The notes: generated by a model from the letters alone, not told the origin. A stretch of DNA of 64,000 nucleotides from Schistosoma mansoni (GCF_000237925.1 NC_031501.1:4284166-4348165); one strand, 5' to 3'; shown: positions 43,401 through 55,229, numbered from the stretch's first letter. Made by a program: numbers and translations.

Positions 43401-46400
43401 GATCGAGCACATTTGCATCAATAAAAAATTCAGATCCACGGGGGATGTGAGAACTAAGAGAGGAGCTGAGGTTGCTTCAGATCACTGCCTGGTTGTGACC
43501 AAGACGGAACTAAAGCTGAAGAAGACTGGACAACTGGAGAAACAGTACTACAAAAGTTTAAAACAGCCCTCGAGATACTGACAAACTCAATGAATTCAAA
43601 ATAGATATCAGCAACATGTTCCAAGCCTTACAAGACTCACTCAAGGAAGGAGAAACTACTATGGAGAACAAATGAAAGTGATTAAAGAAGCAATAGCCTC
43701 AACACACCAAGAGGCGTTCGGCCTCAAGAAGAACCATCATAATGAATGGATCTTTATCTACACTCTGGGGAAGATTCAAGAAAGGAAGAACAAAGAGATA
43801 GCAATTAATAACAGCAGAAAAAAGTCAATGCACAGGACAGGTACGCAGAAGCAAAGAAGAGAGTAAAGAGGAACATTAAAGCCAACAAGCAGACATACGT
43901 GAAAGTCCTAGCAATGACAGCAGAAAAAGCTGCAAGTGGAAATATGAGACAACTAAGAAAGTAAGCAATTTTATATTGACCGAGGTTTTATCCTTTTCCT
44001 TTAACTGATTTTTAGAGTTTCTTTATCAGGTAAACACCTGCCATTGATTATTAGCTCTTGGTTAAATTCCATGTTGTAAAATGTTCTTTCGCATAGAATA
44101 TAAATTTGCAATATTTCATTCAGTCTCTTAAATTTATTTGCATCCTTACTATACTATACTAAACTGATGTGCTTTGAAAGCAACTTCAACTAAACTCATT
44201 CATGTACGCAATTTCAACCCCGTTTCATAATCCCGATTCTAAATATTTCGGGTTGTAAGCTGCTAATGGAAACCCAGACAAATAAAACGAATTCATGTTA
44301 TTGAACTCAAATCTTTGTTGTCTCTCGTTCGGTAATTCTTTCTGATCATGTAACGGGGTGTAATGGGATTCATGTAAACTATTTTAAGTTTCCTTTGACA
44401 CATCATCTAGGCCTTTCAACTACCGCTTAAACTTTCAGCTACTGAATAACCATTTATCGGTTGACATTTTCAACTTTAGTCAAATCGTAATATTGTAGTG
44501 AACGAGAATACAAGTGGGGACGATCGAATGTATTTGAACACAAAATCACAGAACATCTTAATAAAATCTGAGAACCATACAGTAAACACTTCATTTACAA
44601 AATGTCAATCAATTCCACAGCAATACCACATTAGCTCAGAAATGCAGTTGTCGACCTAAAGGTCTGATCCACAAGTCAGTGGAGCAACGTAAGGAGATGC
44701 AGTCACGTGGTAGCCGGTGAAAAGCCATTGGTTCATACGCTATTTGTTCTCTCAGGATCCTGGAGTCCATGTGCACCATTGGTTTGGAATCAGGGTTTTC
44801 CAACTCCCCTAGGTGGACTTTCCGTGTCCACCAACCCGGTTAAAGAGCCGGACATTCGCTTTTCATCCTCTCAATTTCGTAAACAACAGTAATGCCACGA
44901 GAAGACAGTGAGTAGGACTTCCCTGTCAGAGGCTATATACGCGTGGCCACATGAGAGCATTTCGTGCGGAAGAGCGGACTCTTCCCTCTCGGCCGTACCA
45001 GGGTAAATCCAACTTCTAATCCCAACATACTAACCTTAAAAGTTCATTTCACTAGAAAACTATCATTTAATTCTTTCGAAGTACGAAATTGAGTGAAAAT
45101 TGTGAGTTTCAGCTACAAGCTATCCACAGTCGGTCAGCAACAACGTGGAACTTCGTAATTACGTACATTGGTTCAAGTTGCCATACCACATTAGCACAGA
45201 GATGCAGTTGTCGATTCANNNNNNNNNNNNNNNNNNNNNNNNNNNNNNNNNNNNNNNNNNNNNNNNNNNNNNNNNNNNNNNNNNNNNNNNNNNNNNNNNN
45301 NNNNNNNNNNNNNNNNNNNNNNNNNNNNNNNNNNNNNNNNNNNNNNNNNNNNNNNNNNNNNNNNNNNNNNNNNNNNNNNNNNNNNNNNNNNNNNNNNNNN
45401 NNNNNNNNNNNNNNNNNNTTCTCCCGAGCCCTTCCATCGGTGGCTGATAGCGATGTGATCAAGCAAGATCAAACGTTGGGACGAATTCGGGGATCGCCAT
45501 GTCAAAAGATATTTGTCCTTGTGATTAGAGTTAGTATATGCAAGAAACAGGCGGTTCATCTGAGCATAGCTGCAACAGACGATCGCCATTATCTGTTCTT
45601 TTAGTCCTAGATAAGGAAGCCTGTTGTCCAATTTGGCACAGTGTTCGGACGTTAAAAGCTCCCACATGTAGTTTAGAGCGTGGTTTCAAGAGACCAGGAA
45701 TAACGCTGAGTGTACTTGAATCGTTTGTTCTAGCGGTGCGAGGTGATAAAAGGACGTGAGATGGGCTAGTCGTGGATATAAGAGAGTTATTATGAGGTGT
45801 ATTAAGGATTTGAATGTGACCAACTTGGTCTCGTGTGTTGTTACGGGTATGAGGACTAGTATTACTTCTCGGCTACCCACACCGTGGAAGGGTATTTCTT
45901 GAGGGACCTGAAAAGGAAGTTGGGTTAGTGTTGGTCTTTCAAGCTATCCACAACAGCTTTTTGAATTCGTTCATCGGGTAGCTTAATTTTGATTGGTATA
46001 GCATGGCTTCATCATGATTGCAACTCTACTTTAGTTAATGTTTTTCGAAAAACTGTTGAGAATTCTGGTTTCCCTCCTTTTCCTCCACTTATCTCGTTAG
46101 GAACCTGTCGCTCATTCTGGAGCACATGTTTAAATTCAGATCATGCTCTAGTGCGAGCACGTATTTGTCTGCGTCTGACTGGACGCAGGAAAGACACAGC
46201 AGGGAAACCTCTTAGGGTTCTACTTAATGATAGGCAAGCTAAGAATATATTTCAGGAACAACTAGAAAAACAGTTAGGCAGCGATGTAAGTTGTGCCCAC
46301 CCCGAGGCAGCGTGGAATGACAGCCGAAAAGCTGTGGAAACAGCAGTGATATCTGTTAGTACGGTAAACCATAAAGTTAGGAAGACACTGGATCTCAACA

Positions 46401-49400
46401 GTATTTACTACACTGATAGATGCTCGAAAACTCATCCCATCTGGCTCTGAACATGACGAAGAGCGAAGTCAGCTTAGGCGCTGGCGAACAAGAAGCCTAC
46501 GCAATGATCGCGAACAGTGGTGGGTAGCGAAAGCAAGAGAGATGGAAAAGGCAGCGGCAATAGGCAACAGCAAACAACTGTTCAGACTTGTTAAAGAAAC
46601 CGGTATTAGAAACCCGACTGTCAACGAAACTATCTTGGAAAAAGATGGCCAAATCATTCATTCTCAATCCAGTAGATTGGATCGATGGGCAGATCATTTT
46701 AGGGATCAGTTCAACTGGCCTTCAGCCACACTTCGGTTTCCCACGATCCCCAGTCGACCTGAATGGTAAGTCAATGTAAGTCTACGAGGTTAAACAAGCT
46801 ATTGAAAATATGAGGCGTGGGAGAGCAGCAGGCCCTGACAGGTTTACCCCGAGATTTTTAAGGATGACGGTCCTGTACTAGCAGCGAGATTGACTGAGGT
46901 CGTAGGTAGAATCTGAGAACTGGACGTAATCCCATGTGACTGGTCTCAATAACTGATTGTGCTAGAAAGGACAAAAGTCCTCTTGTGACAACCATAGAGG
47001 AATCAGTTTGACTAATATAGTGTCTAAAATATCAACTTCAGTAATACTTCGACGCCTAACTAAAGCTCATAAAGAACAGACTAGAGAAAACCAGGCTGGT
47101 TTCCGACCTGGACGTGGTTGTATAGACCAGATATTCACACTACGTCAGGTTCTAGAACATAAACACACTTTCAGACGTCCCACAATAGTAGTATTTCTCG
47201 ACCTTAGGGCGACATTTGGCTCTGTTGATCGTAAGGTTCTATGGCAGTGTTTGTCACTGAAAGGAGTACCAAAAAAGTACATTAACCTCATAGAGGCTCT
47301 CTACTCGAACACAACTGGTCGAATTAGAGCCTATGGCGAACGGTCATGGGAATTGATTACCTCAAGTGGTGTTCGTCAGGGCTGTCCACTCTCTCCATTC
47401 TTGTTTAACTTTGTCGTTGACGTGCTTTTAGAGATAACAATTTCCAGGAGTTGAACTTTTACCTGGAGATTCACTTGTTGACTTAGAATATGCCGATGAT
47501 ATAGTTCTATTTGATGAACACTGACAAAATGCAGAGTCTTCTGACCACTGTAAGCAACTATGCGGGCATGTTCGGTGTGCGATTTCCCCCCTCAAAATGC
47601 AAAATGTTACTTCAGGATTGGGTTGCATCAACACCTGAACTAATGATAGGGAGTGAAGTAGTTGAGCGTGTTGACCGCTTCACTTTTCTTGGGAGTCTCA
47701 TCAGCCTTTGTGGTTTGATGTGTGACAAAATCTGAGCACGGATACAGAAGGCTCGTCTAGCTTTCACCAACTTGCGTTATTTATGGAGTAGGCGAGATAT
47801 CCGTCTAGCAACCAAGGGACGGGTTTACTGTGCAGCAGTTCGTTCCGTCCTACTTTATGGCAGTGAAACATGGCCGGTAAGAGTAGAGGATATTCGTAGG
47901 CTACTAGTATTCGATCATAGGGGTCTTCGAAGCATTGCTCGTATATCCTGGGACCACCGGGTAAGTAATTCAGTTGTTAGGAAACGGGTACTAGGTAAGG
48001 ATGGCAAATCGATTGATGAAGTAGTGAAACTTCATCAGTTGAGATGGCTGGGACACGTGTTACGTATGTCCAACCACCGACTAACCCGACGTGCAATGTT
48101 TTATGGTGTAGGAGTAGGTTGGAAGAAAGCTAGGGGCGGCCAGACCAAAACGTGGCACAAATCCATGAAGTCACTGACCATTTGACTGAGTCACGCTGGC
48201 AGGTGTAGACTACCTGGTTGGGATTCGCGAGATAATAGCAATCGATGGTTAGAGACTTTGAATGGCACGGCCCAAAATCGTTTGCATTGGCGAAGGTGCA
48301 TCCACTCTTCGTGTTCTGCCAAAATCTAATCTGAATTCTTCATGTCTCTATCTTTTTTCCTTTTCCAAATTTATTTCACTAGATTATACTCCTTGAATAG
48401 CATCTTCAAACCTTAATCTTTCACATAATGCTTATACTCTTACTACTTCTATCACTATGGGATTTGAATCGACAACTGCATCTCTGTGCTAATGTGGTAT
48501 GGCAACTTGAACCAATGTACGTAATTACGAAGTTCCACGTTGTTGCTGACCGACTGTGGATAGCTTGTAGCTGAAACTCACAATTTTCACTCAATTTCGT
48601 ACTTCGAAAGAATTAAATGATAGTTTTCTAGTGAAATGAACTTTTAAGGTTAGTATGTTGGGATTAGAAGTTGGATTTACCCTGGTACGGCCGAGAGGGA
48701 AGAGTCCGCTCTTCCGCACGAAATGCTCTCATGTGGCCACGCGTATATAGCCTCTGACAGGGAAGTCCTACTCACTGTCTTCTCGTGGCATTACTGTTGT
48801 TTACGAAATTGAGAGGATGAAAAGCGAATGTCCGGCTCTTTAACCGGGTTGGTGGACACGGAAAGTCCACCTAGGGGAGTTGGAAAACCCTGATTCCAAA
48901 CCAATGGTGCACATGGACTCCAGGATCCTGAGAGAACAAATAGCGTATGAACCAATGGCTTTTCACCGGCTACCACGTGACTGCATCTCCTTACGTTGCT
49001 CCACTGACTTGTGGATCAGACCTTTAGGTCAAAGGCTTCGGGCGTGACCTAAGGAAACCACCTGTTTCGGTTTTGACTACCGGTCGATACCACAGCCCAC
49101 ACACGAATCAAGTGACTTTTGTGGCACATATGTGTTCGGTGCCCCTTTGTACCAATATTTATGTTTAGATAAATAAAAGTTAGGATCTAGCTGGTTACAT
49201 TATTGTGAGTTTCTTCGGTATCCAGCGCTACTAAGTTCGTCAGTGGTGTTAAAATCCCTAATACTCTGTAATTTTATCACTTTTCCACATTTTAGAGCTC
49301 ATATACGAATGCTAGATTCTGATTAGCTGTTCTTGGTTAATTTCAAGGCCGTGCCGAAAATTGCACTCATTTTATTTCGAAAGGCAACCCAAAAATATAT

Positions 49401-52023
49401 TTCGACTATATCAAGTGAGGATGTGATTAACATGCGTTTCGACGTAATATACTGGGACTTGGCCAGGTATAAACAGAACCTACCGAAAGTGTGTTCTTCA
49501 AAATACCCATATTACAAAGTGAAAGTAAATTAGCGCGACAGTTAGAAAATAGAGTAATGTTGATGTCCACAATTGTGTGAAGGACTAGACGTAGATAATA
49601 TGGTCTGAATAGATCAGTCAAAATAACCGGGAGAATCCAAACTAGGACGTATTCACTCTCCAACATGGTTGAGTAATACTCTACAACTTCATGGAGTTTA
49701 ATTAATTCTGATTGTATGACGAAATTTCGGCACGGATTTAGAAGGCTCAACTGGCTTTTGTCCACCCGCGTCACTTATGGCGTGAGCGAGATCTTCGTCT
49801 GCAAACCGAAGTGCGGGCTAACGGGGTAGAAGCTAACTCCGTCCAAATTTATAAGTGTGAAACATTTTTATTTATTTACTTGAAACATAAATATTGGTAC
49901 AAAGGGGCACCGAACACATATGTGCCACAAAAGTCACTTGATTCGTGTGTGGGCTGTGGTATCGACCGGTAGTCAAAACCGAAACAGGTGGTTTCCTTAG
50001 GTCACGCCCGAAGCCTTTGACCTAAAGGTCTGATCCACAAGTCAGTGGAGCAACGTAAGGAGATGCAGTCACGTGGTAGCCGGTGAAAAGCCATTGGTTC
50101 ATACGCTATTTGTTCTCTCAGGATCCTGGAGTCCATGTGCACCATTGGTTTGGAATCAGGGTTTTCCAACTCCCCTAGTTGGATCCTCCATATCCAAAGA
50201 CATTAAGAATAGAGGATATTCATAGGTAACTAGTATTCGACCAAAGGTATCTTCGAACCATTGTACGTGTATTTTAGGACCACCGAGTAAGCATTTTTCT
50301 GGGTCAAGAATAGGGTACTAGGTAAGAACGACCAATCGATGGATGAGGTAGTAAATCTTCATCAACTGACGAGATTTAGGAATGTTACTTGTGTTCAATC
50401 ACCGCCTACCTCGACAGGTGATGATTTCTGGTGTAGAAGGCTGTCAAAAATAATGGTGGCCAAAACAAAACACTGCACCAGTTCATGAAATCATTACGAA
50501 CAGAACCTAGTCATGTTGATAAGTGTAGATTACTTAGTTGAAGTCGGCGTGATTATCGTAATTAGTAGTTTGAAACTTTGAATGGCATGGCTCAAAATCG
50601 TTTGCAATGGCGAAGGTGGATCTGTTCTTCATCTTCCCCCAAATTCTGAGGTTCTGAATTTCCTATGACTTTTTTAATTCCACCAACTTATATTTTCTCC
50701 AACTGTATCTCCGATGCTTAATCTCTTCTATTACCACTAATACTTTTACTACCCCCACGATTCTGGGATTTGGCTCGGCAATTTCATCTGTGATGATGAG
50801 GTATGGCAACTCGAACTCATATACATACGTACTAGGTTCTACGTTGCAATGGACTGACCCATGGAGTAATACTACTAATGGACATAACGCCTTTATGATT
50901 TAAATAGATCATAAGTATGGGAATGATGTTCATAGACAACAAGGAAAAGTCACGAAACAAATGTTGGAAGACTAAATTGGCTAGCCTGGAAAAGCCTCAT
51001 TAAATGGATTTGACTGCTCTGACATTTATTAAGAATGCACTGAGCTTTTATAATGATTTGAGTAAATATATTCCTCTAGCCACTAAATTATCGATCACAA
51101 AAAACATGCTTAGTGCACAAACTAAACAATAGAATTCTTGACTTACACTGTCATTTAAAATAAAGCCTGCAACGTATGTGAGAGCCACCATTAGGTAACA
51201 AGCTGACAAGAATATTATCGGTCTCTCGGGGTACTGAAAACGAGGCATATCAATGAGGAAGGTGAGAACTGTAAATGACGTCGATGCTGCACACAAGAAA
51301 CTCCAGAGACCGATCCATAAGCGAGAAAACTTCCTGGAAGAAGAATCTCCGAAGAGGAAATCACCGCAAGGAATTCCACAGTCCTGAATTATTTGATTCC
51401 TGCCCATTCTTACGCGGAATTCGAAACTCGGAGGAACCTAAGACGTTAGTACATATTAAGGAATCCTGTACAACCCACTTTCATATGAACAGGGCACACG
51501 AACGAAGGTTCCTTAGAAGGCCGTTTTTCTGTCTTATTTTCAGCTATACACAACGAATCTTCTGGGAAACGATCACAATTCATTATTTTTGGCCACTAGG
51601 GATAAATAAGAAACGAATAAGAACCACCTCAAAATGAAAACCCCGCATAAGTGGTTCACAGTCCTTACGGTTTTGTTCACACAAAGATCGACAAGGAGGT
51701 AATGGTTTTTTCATTCCAGTGCAGACAGGGAAAAATAAGGAGCATAAAAACAACTTTAAGGAGGAACTGCAAGTAGTTCGAACTAATGGTGTATATTGAC
51801 CTATTTCCTGGGCGGCATCGTCTTGAGTAGCATGTCCCATATCATTTGGAAATATAGTGATGTTATATGGTAGATCCTGACAAGCCTTTATACGTATAGG
51901 TTCACATTTAGGTGTTTCAGCATATGGATCTTCCAAACCCCGCTGTATGTAGCAGTTAGAGTGAGAGAAAATATGTACGACGATGAAGAGAGCCCTCAAA
52001 CACATTGCCATTTGGACCCTCAA
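40450..52023 (-). CDS. Frizzled-type Wnt receptor (four coding exons)
   Basis: A seven-pass plasma-membrane receptor for Wnt ligands that signals through Dishevelled. Coding exons on the minus strand: 52023-51628 (132 codons), 51595-51479 (39), 51437-51147 (97) and 41754-40450 (434 plus stop), about 702 aa, all introns phase 0. Introns: 32 nt (51596-51627), 41 nt (51438-51478) and 9392 nt (41755-51146). A signal peptide ([13 protein letters not shown]) precedes a cysteine-rich domain with all ten cysteines: [50 protein letters not shown] and, from exon 2, [12 protein letters not shown]. Exon 3 has [20 protein letters not shown] and membrane segments 1-2; exon 4 the other five, [16 protein letters not shown], and [12 protein letters not shown], the KTxxxW Dishevelled-binding motif. 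The domain looks most like Frizzled 5/8. The tail ends GLGLL, without an obvious PDZ ligand. MAMC four codons downstream is an alternative start. Confidence 0.92.
42540..43975 (+). mobile_element. RTE-A, 5' half, in frizzled intron 3
   Basis: Leader (42540-42800), N-terminal endonuclease (near 42820-42920), then [24 protein letters not shown] sequence (43190) and [32 protein letters not shown] and [20 protein letters not shown] (43390-43530). It ends in the RT linker (43780-43975). Opposite in direction to frizzled, so it sits antisense in the intron. Frame breaks near 43190 and 43581. Confidence 0.75.
43976..44652. other. Intron sequence, no gene recognised
   Basis: Frizzled intron 3. AT-rich with short frames. 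Confidence 0.4.
44653..45218 (+). repeat. Left arm of a perfect 566 bp inverted repeat (R1-c and RTE-B tail)
   Basis: Exact reverse complement of 48465-49030 as far as read. It holds the 3' two thirds of R1 (44653-45002), a linker, and the RTE-B 3' tail in reverse. It runs into the gap at 45219, so the true arm may be longer. Confidence 0.85.
45219..45418. other. Assembly gap (200 N)
   Basis: Exactly 200 N inside frizzled intron 3, between the tail and the 5' part of a minus-strand RTE-B copy. Confidence 0.98.
45419..45936 (-). mobile_element. RTE-B copy on the minus strand, 5' part, internally deleted
   Basis: Read on the minus strand, 45936-45605 matches the leader and endonuclease start (18650-18960) and 45604-45419 matches 19445-19640, so about 480 bp of endonuclease is missing at 45604/45605. 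It enters the gap; its 3' tail reappears at 45218 and below. Confidence 0.75.
45937..46104. other. Spacer between the two head-to-head RTE-B copies
   Basis: 168 bp between the 5' end of the minus-strand copy and the start of the plus-strand copy. No match to the rest of the window noticed. Confidence 0.6.
46105..48506 (+). mobile_element. RTE-B copy, near-identical duplicate of 19635-22036
   Basis: Offset is a constant 26470 from the first copy; I saw one difference near the left end and otherwise identity in the parts compared. It contains the end of the endonuclease, RT (YADD at 47489-47500) and the C-terminal region, with the same stops and frame changes. Antisense to frizzled in its third intron. 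The 5' end joins unrelated sequence at 46104. Confidence 0.85.
48465..49030 (-). repeat. Right arm of the 566 bp inverted repeat
   Basis: Partner of 44653-45218. Begins inside the RTE-B 3' tail and ends at GACCTTTAGGTC. Confidence 0.85.
48681..49172 (-). repeat. R1 repeat, copy d (complete, minus strand)
   Basis: Begins (minus strand) with the TTTATCTAAACATAAATATTG-like end at 49172 and ends at TACCAGG near 48681. Overlaps the right palindrome arm. Confidence 0.75.
49173..49714. other. Intron sequence, no gene recognised
   Basis: Spacer between R1-d and the RTE-B fragment. Confidence 0.4.
49715..50860 (+). mobile_element. RTE-B 3' fragment interrupted by R1
   Basis: Bases 49720-49862 and 50195-50640 correspond to the C-terminal region of RTE-B (21255-21860), and 50760-50860 to the 3' tail. 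R1 copy e (49865-50178) splits it. It is more diverged than the copy at 46105. Confidence 0.7.
49865..50178 (+). repeat. R1 repeat, copy e (3'-truncated, inside RTE-B)
   Basis: Starts TTTTTATTTATTTACTTG, continues ATTGGTACAAAGGGGCACC and stops matching near ACTCCCCTAG. The RTE-B sequence resumes at GACATTAAGAATAGAGG. Together with copy d it forms another inverted pair. Confidence 0.75.
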
Positions 52024-52199
52024 TGGCGCCTAAATATTTATTTGACTGACGCTCCATGGGTATAGTTATTGACTCCAAAAAACACAAAGCAAAGAAGTCT
52101 GAAGTGAGAAGTTATCCACATACTATACGCCAATAAATAATTTGCAGAAACTTGAAATAGCGGCGGCCGTTCCTGATATTTAACAAAATATTCCTGAAA

Positions 52200-52795
52200 C
52201 CGAGCCACTAACTGTTACACGGCTAACACGAACCAGTGCTACCGAGCTCCGAAATCATCCAAGACTCCTTCGTGCAGCGTCCATTGTTAGTGATGACATG
52301 AAGGGTATTCTGCTGGCCAGTCAATTGATGAAATCAGGAAGGGATGTGAACATACTGGTTGATTTATTATTATTATTCGAGCTTTGAAATTCCCCAGGCG
52401 ATCCTTGAAGATTAAGAGTATATTGATCCAATAAACGGTACGATTAACTATAAATGACGGAGATCCTAAACCTCACCTAATTAAGATAGCCTTCTCCTCC
52501 GAAATGGCCTCTCCAACTCTCAGAGATTTTCTAGTCGATAGACGCGGGTTACCAACTGGAATCTATATGCAACCGGACAACTCATATGGTCAAAGGATTA
52601 AGCACTAAAGCAAATTAGAACTGACATTTCCACTTGTGAACCAGGAGCTGGCAGCATGTTTTTGTTTCGCAGAGACATAAAGAGGAATAGGAGTGGAGCA
52701 GCCCTGTACCAACGATATTGCTTGGTAGCTCATCTAGCGGGCACTCAAGATTTCATCAATCTTGATGAATCTGTAGTGACCTGCCTTTCTCGACG
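52200..52795 (+). mobile_element. CR1 ORF1 to ORF2-start fragment
   Basis: Encodes LTVTRLTRTSATELRNHPRL (52209), a close relative of 8938, then LRDFLVDRRGLPTGIYMQPD (52520) and a piece of the ORF2 start (52640-52790). It is internally deleted compared with the copy at 7485-12480. It lies 180 bp upstream of the frizzled start codon, pointing away. Confidence 0.65.
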
Positions 52796-54305
52796 AGAAC
52801 GCGATTGGTATAATGGAAACAATTATTATTATAACCAATTGTACCGGTGATTGTTTAACTGTACTCGTTGTTGTTTAACTGTATCAAAATCATTTTTCGT
52901 TCGGTCGTCCGCCTTGTTCGCTCGAACTTTCTTACACTCTGCCCTTATTGCTTGTACTCGTTGGCATGTCTCGATATTCTTTCGATACCACGAGATCGCC
53001 AATAAATACACTTTATCTGGACTAATTGCAGCCTTCTGGTTTACGAGCTATCAAAGGAACCAAGTCGATTTCGAGCGCGTAATCTTACTGTAGTGGTGAC
53101 CATAGTCTCGGTAGTCTGTGGACGAGTACTTGGTTTCTAGGCCTCTCTACAGGGTGATTCACTATCAGGGCGTGATAGCATCCTCTGAGAAACTATTCCA
53201 GATAGTGCCGACATCTGATGAAGAATGTGGCCCAACCTGGATATTGTCTCTGTGATATTCACTTGGTCGTGGATTGCAGAGTGAAGTGCGATGGCGAGGT
53301 TCGAGTAGAACGTCTTATTTAAATGATACAAACATTTAAAGGGTTGGTCTCTTAATAGTACGGCTCGTTTTGTAGCACATCTCTGTACTTGTTTCAAGAG
53401 GTTCCTATTACTTGGTGGTGGATAGAGGGTGTAGTAATGTCGTAGGCTTCAAGGTGTGAGTGGATGTAGGTTACGGACATTTCCAAAGAAGGCTAAGGAG
53501 CCTGGTCGCCTCGAGACAAACTGAAAAGCGTTGTGGGGTTTATCTGCATTTCCCTGGTAGTCGTCACTATTGTCCAAGCTTTCTGTCGGCAACAGACCCA
53601 GATCAAGTTCTCTCGCAGTTGTGGAGAAGCGGTAAAGGCTGAGAACGTAGTAACGCTTTTGCGCTTCTGTGAACCGAAATAACACCGGTTGTTGTTTCTT
53701 GATATCAAATGATAAACTGTACCTCTCACTCCTTCTGAATCGACCTCTCATCTCAAGATTTTCTACGGTTCAAAATAAGAAATGAGAAACTGAGGTTTGC
53801 TGGAAAATCATTGCTGAATAGTGAGAACAGTGAAAGGTCTCGTGGGTCGCATCGGGAAACACGTTCGGTCCTGAAGGTAGCGAATACCATTTGCACAACT
53901 TTGGTCAACAGAATAGTGTGCTAAAACATCATACGCTTAAAGGAAGTTAAGGAGCAGTTGATGAACGAGTAATTTCTGATTCTAACTCTGCCCACATGTC
54001 CCATGCTGATGATGTGTTGGCATCTCACGACTTTATCAAAGCCGTATTGTGATACGCAATTCACTGAGCAACCCACCGCAGTGAAGACTGTATCTTCTGT
54101 AACAATTTCATCTTGCCTGTAAACTGGCATACCTCATGTAACATACTGTTATTTGAAAATAAATTATTACTGTTTTCATCTCACAGGAGTTTATAAACTC
54201 CTTCATCTAGTCATCTACCAAACATGTTGACACTTTGTGAAAGCACTAGAAACAACGTACAGACATCTAGCAGCTGAAATAATTAGAATGAATACTGGTT
54301 GGCAG
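52796..54305. other. No gene recognised; unassigned minus-strand frames
   Basis: Minus-strand frames at 53751-53449 (100 codons, FTEAQKRYYVLSLYRFSTTA) and 53397-53137 (86 codons) look protein-like but match nothing I know and have no clear splice sites. They could be an old LINE or a decayed gene. Confidence 0.35.
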
Positions 54306-54518
54306 CTAAAAGTCATTTTTGTCTTTACAAGCACCTGATAATTTACTCTGAAGTTTCTTTTCGGATGAAGACAACCAATCTGAAGCTTCTTCGATGTCAA
54401 TTGGCTTACGGAGGTGCTGTTTCCTTGCATTAGCGCCTAAAGACTGCATTTTGACGGGAAGGTATTCACATTGCTTCCATCCCCCAGTTTTTCTCAATTG
54501 CATATCCAAATTATTGAT
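54306..54518 (-). CDS. Last coding exon of an unidentified gene
   Basis: On the minus strand a strong acceptor (CTGGTCATTTTTCAG ending at 54519) is followed by 70 codons and a stop: starts INNLDMQLRKTGGWKQCEYL, ends SKLSGACKDKNDF, phase 0 at the acceptor. The composition is that of a soluble, partly helical protein end; I do not recognise the family. Upstream exons, which would be at higher coordinates, were not found in the window, possibly because of the large repeats there. It is not part of any repeat copy I could see. Confidence 0.5.
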   Translation of the reverse strand: MNNLDMQLRKTGGWKQCEYLPVKMQSLGANARKQHLRKPIDIEEASDWLSSSEKKLQSKLSGACKDKNDF

Positions 54519-55229
54519 CTGAAAAATGACCAGATTTAGGGCAAAATGCATCGTTCAAAATTTAAGCAAGTGAACTTAGGATTGTCAAACAATATAAAGT
54601 AAAATTATTTTTGATGATGTGACTCGTATGGAATGGTAACTTGAATCAGCTTATATGTTGAGTGAAAATCTTAAGATCCATAATCAGAATAAAAATGGGT
54701 CAGAAGGGTGGGAGAAATAATAGTGTGTAGAGGCTAATTCCTCTTTATCTGACTTCAATAAATAGTAACTCGTTAACTGAGTATTTATCGCAGGCTCGAT
54801 ATTCTAGTAGAATTATGGATTTACTCGAGATTATTCAGAAGTTCGAAAACCAGTTATGGAGACAGTTTATTGTTAAAGATTGATAAAATCTGCAGGCGTG
54901 CAGAGGACAAGCACACATAGAAACGAGTGTGAGTGAGTGTTTAAAATCTATATACATTTATGTTAATTGGTTGTGGATAAATTATTAATTATCTGTGTGT
55001 TACAACCAACGGGAGTCGATGTTTCCTTGTTTTTCTATCACGAAACATTTAGATTTCCTTTAAATAACTTTGAAAGGACCTTCAAAGGTAGAGCTAAGCA
55101 GTGCTTTTATTTTGTCACACCTTATCCACGTGTCTGTGCAATTGCTTAGATACTTAGGTATATATATGTATATATATCGCCCACGATTGTTCACGAGTAT
55201 TAATTGGTCTGAGCTTAAACATATGGTTC
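54519..55229. other. No gene recognised
   Basis: AT-rich; a TATATATGTATATATAT tract is at 55162-55178. May be intron of the gene ending at 54306. Confidence 0.4.

Noticed and set aside
44160-44600. LTR candidate in frizzled intron 3
   Set aside because: AATAAA and a loosely LTR-like composition, but no second copy, no target duplication and no clear ends.
45089-45667. Frames of 100-171 codons spanning the second gap
   Set aside because: Same reason; the flanks belong to RTE-B.
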